Source: Bacteroidetes bacterium GWF2_38_335
Lineage (GTDB): Bacteria; Bacteroidota; Bacteroidia; Bacteroidales; GWF2-38-335
Assembly: GCA_001769535.1 (NCBI GenBank)
Contig: MEOH01000029.1
Location: 1-46,847 of the forward strand
Reading direction: 5' to 3'
Length of the DNA stretch: 46,847 nt
Part shown: one piece after another, positions 25,192 through 31,315 of the stretch
Numbering within the stretch: position 1 is the first letter of the stretch
How the letters are laid out: the number at the start of each line of letters is the position of its first letter
The notes under the pieces: model-generated
Database searches by the model: none
What the model saw: the letters and a program-made list of their open reading frames with translations, nothing else
Told to the model about the DNA's origin: nothing
Program-made: the position numbers and the translations under genes

Positions 25192-26355
25192 ATGAATTTT
25201 ATTAACCGTACACTGATGCTTGTTGCTGCCTTGCTTTGCACTGCTTATGGCAGTTTTGCCCAAGGTCAGAATTTCAGCGATATTGCTTCTTCAGTTCTTG
25301 AAGTTCAGCAATATGAAAGGGCCATTCATATTATGGTCATGTTGTTAATTGGCTTCGGCTTTCTGATGGTTTTTGTCAAAAAGTATGGAAGATCTGCCTT
25401 AACTGCCACCTTCCTGCTTGTCAGCGTGGCCATTCCGCTTTACTTTACCCTTTGTGATTTTGAAGTGTTTTCAGAAAAAAAGGGTGAGATTGTAACGTTT
25501 ATTCTGGCCGAATTTGGAGCCGCCAGTCTGCTTATCACAGCAGGCGCAGTTCTTGGTCGCGTGAAAATGTATCAATACATGATTCTGGCTGCCATGTTTA
25601 TTCCGTTTTACATGATCAATGAATGGATTGTCCTTGAAGACGGTATCGGATTAATGAAAAACGGTTTTGCTGATACCGGTGGTTCAATTATCATTCACAT
25701 GTTCGGAGCAATCTTTGGCGTTTCGGCTGCAATTTTCCTCACAACCAAAAAGGAAATGGATACACCGGTCGAATGTGACGCAACCAGCGACCGCTACTCA
25801 ATGCTTGGAAGTATGGCTTTGTGGGTTTTCTGGCCCAGCTTCTGTGCTGCCCTCGTTCCGGTTGAATTGATTCCGCATACCGTCGTCAATGTCTTCCTTG
25901 CCCTGTGCGCCTCAACAGTGATAACTTATATCATGTCTGTATTGATCAGGGGAAAAATTAATATCGCCGACATTGCCAATGCCGCTCTGGCCGGTGGTGT
26001 TGCCATTGGTTCCACCTGCGATTTTGCTACCCATAAAGAAGCAATGGTTATTGGTGGTTTAGCCGGTGCACTCTCAACTGTTGGCTTTGCTATCATTCAG
26101 GCAAAACAGAAAAACTTCCTGAAAGCAGTTGATACCTGCGGAGTATCTAATCTTCACGGCTTACCCGGATTGCTTGGCGGTTTGGCTGCGATTTTTGTTG
26201 TCGAAGGACTCAATACCGGAAGCCAGCTTACCGGAATCGGAATCACCATCGTTTGTGCTTTGGTATTCGGATTGACTACCGGCTTCGTGGTTTCGCTCTT
26301 TGGTCGCAGAACTGAAGCATACCATGACTCTGAGGAATTTGAAGATGCCGAGTAA
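25192..26355 (+). CDS. Rh-type ammonium/gas channel (Amt/Rh family)
   Basis: A 387-residue channel of the Amt/Rh superfamily with about 11 membrane helices after a cleavable-looking N-terminus (ends SFAQ). The sequence is closer to Rh proteins than to AmtB: GGSIIIHMFGAIFG has the first pore His, YSMLGSMALWVFWPSF is the Rh-like LGTLFLWIFWPSF motif, and DTCGVSNLHGLPGLLGG carries the second pore His and the typical DTCGVHNLHG signature. Rh proteins pass ammonia or CO2. The start is the ATG at 25192; an in-frame ATG at 25147 overlaps a likely -7 element (TACATTTG, 25151-25158) and gives a hydrophilic extension. No glnK gene is adjacent. A two-component system lies directly upstream. Confidence 0.92.
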   Translation: MNFINRTLMLVAALLCTAYGSFAQGQNFSDIASSVLEVQQYERAIHIMVMLLIGFGFLMVFVKKYGRSALTATFLLVSVAIPLYFTLCDFEVFSEKKGEIVTFILAEFGAASLLITAGAVLGRVKMYQYMILAAMFIPFYMINEWIVLEDGIGLMKNGFADTGGSIIIHMFGAIFGVSAAIFLTTKKEMDTPVECDATSDRYSMLGSMALWVFWPSFCAALVPVELIPHTVVNVFLALCASTVITYIMSVLIRGKINIADIANAALAGGVAIGSTCDFATHKEAMVIGGLAGALSTVGFAIIQAKQKNFLKAVDTCGVSNLHGLPGLLGGLAAIFVVEGLNTGSQLTGIGITIVCALVFGLTTGFVVSLFGRRTEAYHDSEEFEDAE

Positions 26356-26398
26356 AAGCGGCTGAGTATTCAAATAAATGTAATTAAAATATTACAGG

Positions 26399-26430
26399 AG
26401 CGCCGGGAATTTTTCCCGGCGCTTTCTTAT
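26399..26430 (+). terminator. Intrinsic terminator of the Rh-type channel gene
   Basis: A perfect 11-bp stem AGCGCCGGGAA/TTCCCGGCGCT closes a TTT loop and is followed by TTCTTATTTG. It lies 43 bases after the stop codon. Confidence 0.9.
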
Positions 26431-26465
26431 TTGTCACAAAACCTTTAATGATAATTTTTGAACAA

Positions 26466-26713
26466 CTATACAGATACAGAGTTCAGATTATTTAAAAAAT
26501 TTGAACTGTCTTGTTCCACTGTTTCAATAATGCTCTGCTCCTTGTAGGGTTCAATCGGAATGTTTTTTATTTCTTCGAAGGGAGCGGCATCTTCGTAGGA
26601 TTTCGTTTTAAGGTAATTTTTTTATTGATTCTTTCAATATATTCTTTTGATTCCTGTGCTAAACAGAAATTGTAAATCAAAGAAATTAATGCAGTAAGTA
26701 TTAAACTTTTTAT
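26466..26713 (-). pseudogene. Broken small secreted-protein gene (lost start, one-base frameshift)
   Basis: Reading the minus strand from 26713 gives a clear signal peptide (KSLILTALISLIYNF then CLAQ) but its first codon is ATA, with an in-frame stop just before it, so no usual start exists. After QESKEYIERINKK the frame runs into a homopolymer (A7 on the minus strand, 26617-26623) and soon stops. If one A is added, the frame continues as NYLKTKSYEDAAPFEEIKN and on to a TAG at 26466, giving 82 residues with an acidic C-terminal half. The two frames join so smoothly that a one-base deletion or sequencing error is the best explanation; the missing ATG points to true decay. It begins 9 bases after the stop of the 26723-27169 gene and would be in the same operon. 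No family recognised. Confidence 0.7.
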
Positions 26714-26722
26714 GTTAGGATA

Positions 26723-27169
26723 TTATTTTACTGCTTTATTCAGCAAATCCTCCGGATTAATCTGGTTGTACACCGTTTCAAGCTGTGATTTTTCCATAAA
26801 TCCACTGGTGAGTGACATGGTAACATTAAATTTGGGTAACTCAATATACAGAGCAGTGATATATTCATTCTGAAAAAATATCAGATTGGATTTTTCATTT
26901 TTATAAAGTGTGACAAAATCCGGATCTTCATTTTTAACTTCTTCAAATTTGCTTAAAGAATCAAATGAAATGACCAGTTCATTTCCATCTGCATCTTTGT
27001 AACTTCCTATTATTCCATAATATATAGAGACTGAATCAAAAGTGAATCCGTTAATGGTTTGTTCAGATAAAGCAATATTTAGCTTTTTTATATCAATATT
27101 GTTAAAATCTTGTGCCTTTATAATTGAAGTAAATACAAAGATTATCAGAATAATAAATAGTTTTTTCAT
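26723..27169 (-). CDS. Small exported protein of unknown function
   Basis: A 148-residue protein. Residues 1-19 form a signal peptide (IIFVFTSIIKAQ). The mature part is mixed alpha/beta, with SVSIYYGIIGSYKDADGNELVISFDSL and a C-terminal acidic helix (NPEDLLNKAVK). No motif identifies a family. A broken second secreted gene follows it, and the beta-flower protein precedes it by 103 bases on the same strand, so the three form a cluster of small exported products. Confidence 0.7.
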   Translation of the reverse strand: MKKLFIILIIFVFTSIIKAQDFNNIDIKKLNIALSEQTINGFTFDSVSIYYGIIGSYKDADGNELVISFDSLSKFEEVKNEDPDFVTLYKNEKSNLIFFQNEYITALYIELPKFNVTMSLTSGFMEKSQLETVYNQINPEDLLNKAVK

Positions 27170-27272
27170 GGTGTTTTTTATCGCTTGTTTTTAAAGTATA
27201 TATGGATCAAATCTACATTTTTATCTCAGATTTACAAAGGGCAAAAAGCAAAATAACTTTTTTAAAAAGGAA

Positions 27273-27671
27273 TTAGTTCATTCCGTAAAAATAGAAAAAC
27301 AAAATAATCTGCTCTCTTGTAAGTCCGTCGGCACGTCCAATCTGACTGTTTGATCCATTATAAATATAGTTTCCATCTATGCGGCCGATTTGCCTGTTTG
27401 ATGAATCGTAAAGATAATTACCGTCGGTACGGCCAATTTGTGAATTGGAGCTGTTATATATATAATTGCCATCAATACGTCCGATCTGACTGTTTGAAGC
27501 GTTATAGATATAATTGCCATCAACTCTGCCAATCTGACTGTTTGATGCATTATAGTAATAGTTGCCGTCAACCCGGCCGATTTGCCTGTTTGAACCGTCG
27601 TATATATACTGTGAGTATAAGTTTTGCATTGCAGAGATAAGAAGTAGAAAAATAACTAATTTGCGTTTCAT
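27273..27671 (-). CDS. 5-fold beta-flower-type repeat protein, exported
   Basis: About 132 residues from the second ATG (27671), which starts a standard signal peptide (MKRKLVIFLLL, ending LYSQ); an ATG three codons earlier (27680) is the alternative. The mature protein is six near-identical 16-residue units with the pattern YIYNASNSQIGRVDGN, followed by a short tail (LTREQIILFFYFYGMN). The IYD.SN.QIGR.DG unit is that of the 5-fold beta-flower proteins of Bacteroidota, each unit forming a blade. The DNA units are 48 bases long and similar but not identical. Function is unknown; the regular surface suggests binding. Confidence 0.8.
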   Translation of the reverse strand: MKRKLVIFLLLISAMQNLYSQYIYDGSNRQIGRVDGNYYYNASNSQIGRVDGNYIYNASNSQIGRIDGNYIYNSSNSQIGRTDGNYLYDSSNRQIGRIDGNYIYNGSNSQIGRADGLTREQIILFFYFYGMN

Positions 27672-27799
27672 AGAGAACATTTTTGTTTACTGTTTAGTAT
27701 CAATTTTTATACCAATAATTGTTTTTATCATATGGTTTTCCGTTAATAACTTATTAATAACTACTGTTTTTTTATGCAGAATAAAACTTTGCTGATAGC

Positions 27800-27807
27800 T
27801 AATTTTG
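27800..27807 (+). promoter_or_regulatory. Candidate -7 element of pyrBI
   Basis: TAATTTTG fits TAnnTTTG and ends 38 bases before the pyrB ATG. No clear -33 box is seen. The short leader shows no hairpin and no attenuator-like pyrimidine run. Confidence 0.35.
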
Positions 27808-27845
27808 TATCCCGATAATTCAAGAAATCATCAAAAAAAAACTAA

Positions 27846-28754
27846 ATGAAAAACAAAAGCTTAATCTCGATCAGCGATTACTCAAGGGATGATTATATGC
27901 AAATAATTGAGTTGGCTGAACATTTTGAAAAAAAACCTGTGCAAAACATTCTGGAGGGCAAGGTAGTGGCAACCTTGTTTTTTGAGCCTTCTACAAGGAC
28001 CAGACTTAGTTTTGAGAGTGCGGTGAATAAACTCGGCGGTAGAATTATCGGGTTTACCGACGCAGCTTCTTCAAGCGTTAAAAAAGGGGAGTCTCTTAAA
28101 GACACAATCCTTACCGTTGCGCAGTACAGTGACCTGATTGTTATGAGACATCCGGTTGAGGGCAGCGCCCGTTATGCCAGTGAGGTTTCTCCTGTTCCGG
28201 TTGTCAATGCAGGCGACGGTGCAAATCAGCACCCTACCCAATGTTTGCTTGATTTGTATTCAATCAAAAAAACTCAGGGCAAATTGGATAATCTGAATAT
28301 CTGTCTTGTTGGTGACCTTAAATACGGCAGAACAGTTCATTCACTTCTTCAGGCAATGGTAAATTTTAAACCAACATTTCATTTTATTTCTCCAAAACTT
28401 TTGCAGATGCCCAATGAATATAAAATGGAACTGGAAGCAAACGGCATAAAATACTATGAGCACGAAGAATTAACCGCCAGTTTAAAGGAGGCTGATATTG
28501 TTTATGTTACCCGAATCCAGAAAGAAAGATTTTCCGAACCAATGGATTATGAAAAAGTTAAAAACTCATACATCCTGAAAAATAAAATGCTCGAGGGTAC
28601 AAAATCAAATATGAGAATTTTACACCCGCTGCCCAGGGTAAATGAAATCAATGTTGATGTGGACGAAAATGAAAAAGCATATTATTTTCCACAGGCATTA
28701 AATGGTGTTTACACCCGTCAGGCAATCATAACTTCAATCCTAGGTATTAAATAA
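27846..28754 (+). CDS. pyrB: Aspartate carbamoyltransferase catalytic subunit
   Basis: A 302-residue transcarbamoylase (E. coli 311). It joins carbamoyl phosphate and aspartate to carbamoyl aspartate, the committed step of pyrimidine synthesis. [16 protein letters not shown] (45-60) holds the carbamoyl-phosphate loop (Ser49-Arg53); [13 protein letters not shown] carries the 80s loop; [23 protein letters not shown] and the C-terminal HPLPRVNEI complete the site. It is followed after 8 bases by pyrI, so it belongs to the class B holoenzyme form with regulatory chains, as in enteric bacteria. Confidence 0.97.
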   Translation: MKNKSLISISDYSRDDYMQIIELAEHFEKKPVQNILEGKVVATLFFEPSTRTRLSFESAVNKLGGRIIGFTDAASSSVKKGESLKDTILTVAQYSDLIVMRHPVEGSARYASEVSPVPVVNAGDGANQHPTQCLLDLYSIKKTQGKLDNLNICLVGDLKYGRTVHSLLQAMVNFKPTFHFISPKLLQMPNEYKMELEANGIKYYEHEELTASLKEADIVYVTRIQKERFSEPMDYEKVKNSYILKNKMLEGTKSNMRILHPLPRVNEINVDVDENEKAYYFPQALNGVYTRQAIITSILGIK

Positions 28755-28762
28755 GAAAATAA

Positions 28763-29227
28763 ATGGACGAAAAAAAAATAATGCAGGTAAGCGCTTTAGA
28801 AAGCGGAACTGTAATTGACCATATTCCCTCAGAAGTACTTTTCAAAGTAATTTCAATTCTGGGACTCGATAAAATTGACACAACAATTACTTTTGGATTT
28901 AACCTCCATAGTAAAAAATTTGGTAAAAAGGCCATTATTAAAATTTCTGAAAGATTTCCCGATGATGACGATCTGAACAAAATGGCCCTGATTGCTCCTG
29001 AAGCCAAAATTAATATTATTCGCGACTATAAAGTTGTTGAGAAAAAAGTAGTTAAGGTTCCCGAAAAAGTTAAGGGTATTGCCCGCTGCATGAACCCAAA
29101 GTGTGTTACAAACGTCGAAGACAATGTAAAGACAAGGTTTACCGTATTGATAAACAACGGAGCAGTTGATCTGAAGTGTCATTATTGCGAAAAGATCACG
29201 GACCAGGAACACATCGAGATAGTTTAA
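28763..29227 (+). CDS. pyrI: Aspartate carbamoyltransferase regulatory subunit
   Basis: A 154-residue regulatory chain, the same length as in E. coli. The N-terminal allosteric domain has VSALESGTVIDHIP, the nucleotide-binding start, and NLHSKKFGKKAIIKI. The C-terminal zinc domain has Cys109 and Cys114 (CMNPKC) and Cys139 and Cys142 (CHYC). It binds CTP and ATP and holds catalytic trimers together. Cotranscribed with pyrB and followed by a strong terminator. Confidence 0.97.
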   Translation: MDEKKIMQVSALESGTVIDHIPSEVLFKVISILGLDKIDTTITFGFNLHSKKFGKKAIIKISERFPDDDDLNKMALIAPEAKINIIRDYKVVEKKVVKVPEKVKGIARCMNPKCVTNVEDNVKTRFTVLINNGAVDLKCHYCEKITDQEHIEIV

Positions 29228-29253
29228 AGCTTTTAAGTAATTATATAAAATTC

Positions 29254-29299
29254 AGTCACTTATGCATAGCTTGTAAGTATGCATAAGTGGCTTTTTTTT
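29254..29299 (+). terminator. Intrinsic terminator of pyrBI
   Basis: A long stem, CACTTATGCATA/TATGCATAAGTG extended by three outer pairs, with a 9-base loop and a run of eight T. It begins 26 bases after the pyrI stop. The minus strand lacks a T-run, so it does not serve cysE equally well. Confidence 0.93.
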
Positions 29300-29318
29300 G
29301 ATACAGGTTTGTCTAAAA

Positions 29319-30203
29319 TTATTTTTGAAGTATTTTTGAGCCAACTGGAATATCCGTTGTAATCCAGACATTCCCACCAATCGTTGTATCTTTTCCGATC
29401 GTTACCCTCCCCAGGATAGTAGCTTCAGCATAGATAATAACATTGTCCTCAACAACAGGATGACGGTCAATTCCCTTGATCGGATTTCCGTTTTCATCTG
29501 TCGGAAAACTTTTTGCGCCCAATGTGACTCCCTGATATATTTTTACATTGTTTCCAATAATGGTGGTCTCTCCAATAACAACTCCGGTACCATGATCAAT
29601 GGTAAAATACTGTCCGATTCGTGCCCCCGGATGAATGTCGATACCGGTTTCAGAGTGCGCCATTTCAGTGATGATCCTGGGAATTAATGGAACACCAAGC
29701 TTTAATAGCTCATGAGCAATTCTGTAATTGGTCATCGCTTTTATTGCAGGGTAACAAAAAATTACCTCACCATGATTCCTTGCTGCCGGATCACCCCGAT
29801 AAGCTGCCTCCACATCAGTGGAAAGTAACCGGCTTATTTCAGGCAACCTTGACAAAAATCTCAGGGTTAATTGTCCCGACTCCTCATCACAGTTTCCACA
29901 TGAAACTGCCTTTTCGTCGGTGCAGTTAAAGCACAATCCCCTTCTTATTTGCTCCGAAAGCGTCCTGTACACTTTGTCAACATTGACTCCCACGTAATAA
30001 TGTAAATTTTGGGAATTAAGGGATGAATTCCCGAAATAACCTGGAAATAGTATTTTCCTCAGGAGCTCAACTATTTCTTTCAGTGCATTTGTTGATGGCA
30101 TCATTTCTCCGTGTTTTATCGAATGATATGCCATTCCACGACTTCCTTCAGCGATAATCCTGCCGGTAATTTCTGCTAATTTTTCAGATGTATTGTTATT
30201 CAT
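29319..30203 (-). CDS. cysE: Serine O-acetyltransferase (EpsC type)
   Basis: A 294-residue acetyltransferase that makes O-acetylserine from serine and acetyl-CoA, the first step of cysteine synthesis. A helical N-terminal half precedes a left-handed parallel beta helix of hexapeptide repeats (about 200-290), with DIHPGARIGQYFTIDHGTGV, VVIGETTIIGNNVKIYQGVTLG and a C-terminal VGSKILQK. The active-site His of IDHGTG and the YRIAHEL motif are present. The long N-terminus with an FNCTDEKAVSCGNCDEESG stretch (three Cys) is typical of the EpsC form in this phylum. It lies 28 bases after cysK in the same operon. Confidence 0.95.
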   Translation of the reverse strand: MNNNTSEKLAEITGRIIAEGSRGMAYHSIKHGEMMPSTNALKEIVELLRKILFPGYFGNSSLNSQNLHYYVGVNVDKVYRTLSEQIRRGLCFNCTDEKAVSCGNCDEESGQLTLRFLSRLPEISRLLSTDVEAAYRGDPAARNHGEVIFCYPAIKAMTNYRIAHELLKLGVPLIPRIITEMAHSETGIDIHPGARIGQYFTIDHGTGVVIGETTIIGNNVKIYQGVTLGAKSFPTDENGNPIKGIDRHPVVEDNVIIYAEATILGRVTIGKDTTIGGNVWITTDIPVGSKILQK

Positions 30204-30231
30204 GGTTGTTAAATTTATTAAGCAAATTATT

Positions 30232-31146
30232 TTAAAAAATGTCTGAGCTCAGATACCTCTCACCTGTATCATTGATCATTGTAACAATCAGTTTGCCTTT
30301 GTTTTCAGTCTTTCGCGACAATTCAACCGCGGCGTAAACATTGGCACCACTTGATATTCCACACAGAATACCTTCTTTTAAAGCCAGTTTCCTTGTCATT
30401 TCCATGGCATCCTGATCTGAAACCCTGATAACTGTATTATAACTTTGCTGATTAAGGATTTCAGGAATAAATCCGGCACCAATCCCCTGGATTTTATGTG
30501 GCCCTTTATTCCCTCCAGAAAGCACCGGAGATGATTCTGGCTCAACAGCGTAGGATTTTAAGTCAGGTTTCTTGTGTTTTAACGTTTCCGACACACCTGT
30601 GATTGTTCCTCCTGTGCCAACTCCTGCAATAAATACATCAATTTTTCCTCCGGTGTCTTCCCATATTTCTTCAGCGGTAGTCTTTCTGTGTATATCCGGA
30701 TTGGCTGCATTTTCGAACTGGAGCGGCATGAAACTATTGATTATTTCTTTATTCAACTCCCTTGCTTTATTAACAGCACCTGACATTCCTTCGCCGGCAG
30801 GGGTAAGCACAAGTTTTGCGCCGTAGGCCTGAATAATTTTTCTTCTTTCAATGCTCATGCTTTCAGGCATCACTATGATCAGAGGAATTTCCAATATAGC
30901 GCAAACCATTGCCAGTCCAATACCGGTATTGCCGCTGGTGGGCTCAATTACCGTGGTTTCCGAATTAATTTTCCCTTTCATTATCCCGTCATTTATTAAT
31001 GCGTATGCCAGTCGGTCTTTTACCGAGGCGCCGGGATTAAAAAACTCGAGTTTGACAACAATTTCTGCAAAACCATCATTGACCCTGTTCAGTCTTACCA
31101 TGGGCGTTTTGCCAATAAGTTCAGTAATGTCATTTTTAATTTTCAT
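30232..31146 (-). CDS. cysK: Cysteine synthase (O-acetylserine sulfhydrylase)
   Basis: A 304-residue PLP enzyme that makes cysteine from O-acetylserine and sulfide. Lys43 in FFNPGASVKDR binds PLP. PTSGNTGIGLA holds the substrate loop, GVGTGGTITGV binds the cofactor phosphate, and GISSGANVYAAVEL lies near the C-terminus. It is the first gene of cysK-cysE. Directly upstream lies a leader with a small ORF with four Cys codons and an intrinsic terminator (31156-31278), so expression is probably set by cysteinyl-tRNA supply. The terminator T-run ends only 9 bases before the ATG. Confidence 0.96.
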   Translation of the reverse strand: MKIKNDITELIGKTPMVRLNRVNDGFAEIVVKLEFFNPGASVKDRLAYALINDGIMKGKINSETTVIEPTSGNTGIGLAMVCAILEIPLIIVMPESMSIERRKIIQAYGAKLVLTPAGEGMSGAVNKARELNKEIINSFMPLQFENAANPDIHRKTTAEEIWEDTGGKIDVFIAGVGTGGTITGVSETLKHKKPDLKSYAVEPESSPVLSGGNKGPHKIQGIGAGFIPEILNQQSYNTVIRVSDQDAMEMTRKLALKEGILCGISSGANVYAAVELSRKTENKGKLIVTMINDTGERYLSSDIF

Positions 31147-31155
31147 GTTTTTAGC

Positions 31156-31182
31156 AAAAAAAAGCCGGTGTTTTGCACCGGC
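31156..31182 (-). terminator. Intrinsic terminator of the cysK leader (attenuator)
   Basis: On the minus strand GCCGGTG, loop CAAAA, CACCGGC, then eight T. It lies between the upstream protease gene and cysK, 9 bases before the cysK ATG. It would end transcripts from the leader promoter before cysK. It could also be merely the terminator of the S41 protease gene; the promoter and small ORF in between make the attenuator reading more likely. Confidence 0.85.
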
Positions 31183-31223
31183 CTGTATTTTTATAAACTA
31201 TAAAATAAATCAACGATGCAAAA
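31171..31223 (-). promoter_or_regulatory. Predicted antiterminator pairing in the cysK leader
   Basis: On the minus-strand RNA, UUUUGCAUCG (31223 to 31214) can pair with CGGUGCAAAA (31180 to 31171): ten base pairs, one of them G-U. The second segment is the inner half of the terminator's 5' arm plus its loop, so the two structures exclude each other. The first segment is made of codons 19-22 of the leader ORF, so a ribosome reaching the stop codon would cover it. Seen by eye; not computed. Confidence 0.65.
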
Positions 31224-31278
31224 ATTTTATGTTTTCACAGCAACAACAAATTTTATATGTCAGATAATTCAGCATCAT
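31210..31278 (-). CDS. Leader peptide with four consecutive Cys codons (cysteine attenuator)
   Basis: A 22-codon ORF on the minus strand. It starts ATG ATG CTG, has TGT TGT TGC TGT at codons 11-14 (31248 to 31237) and ends in TGA right after the sequence that can form the antiterminator. The peptide reads MMLNYLTYKI, then CCCC, then ENIKFLHR. It starts about seven bases after a good -7 element, so the message has almost no leader before the ATG. It is followed by a terminator and cysK-cysE. The arrangement is that of trp- or his-type leader peptides, here for cysteine: stalling at Cys codons when Cys-tRNA is scarce would free the antiterminator. The peptide is too short for similarity evidence, so the case rests on codon content and position. 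Confidence 0.75.
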   Translation of the reverse strand: MMLNYLTYKICCCCENIKFLHR

Positions 31279-31285
31279 GATATTG

Positions 31286-31315
31286 CAAATGTAATAATTA
31301 TTTCCGGCGAAGCAA
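31286..31315 (-). promoter_or_regulatory. Promoter of the cysK-cysE leader
   Basis: On the minus strand TTG (31315-31313), 19 bases, then TACATTTG (31293-31286), an excellent match to the Bacteroidota consensus. The TTG is within the last codons of the S41 protease gene. Transcription should start near 31279-31284, at or just before the leader-peptide ATG. Confidence 0.75.

Noticed and set aside
27273-27580. 48-base repeats considered as a CRISPR array
   Set aside because: They are contiguous, without spacers, and translate as a regular protein repeat with a signal peptide.
29254-29299. Hairpin after pyrI as a bidirectional terminator shared with cysE
   Set aside because: Only the plus strand has a T-run; on the minus strand the hairpin is followed by mixed sequence.
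31147-31300. T-box or known riboswitch upstream of cysK
   Set aside because: No T-box sequence or specifier stem is seen, and the leader is too short; the translated Cys ORF explains the structure better.
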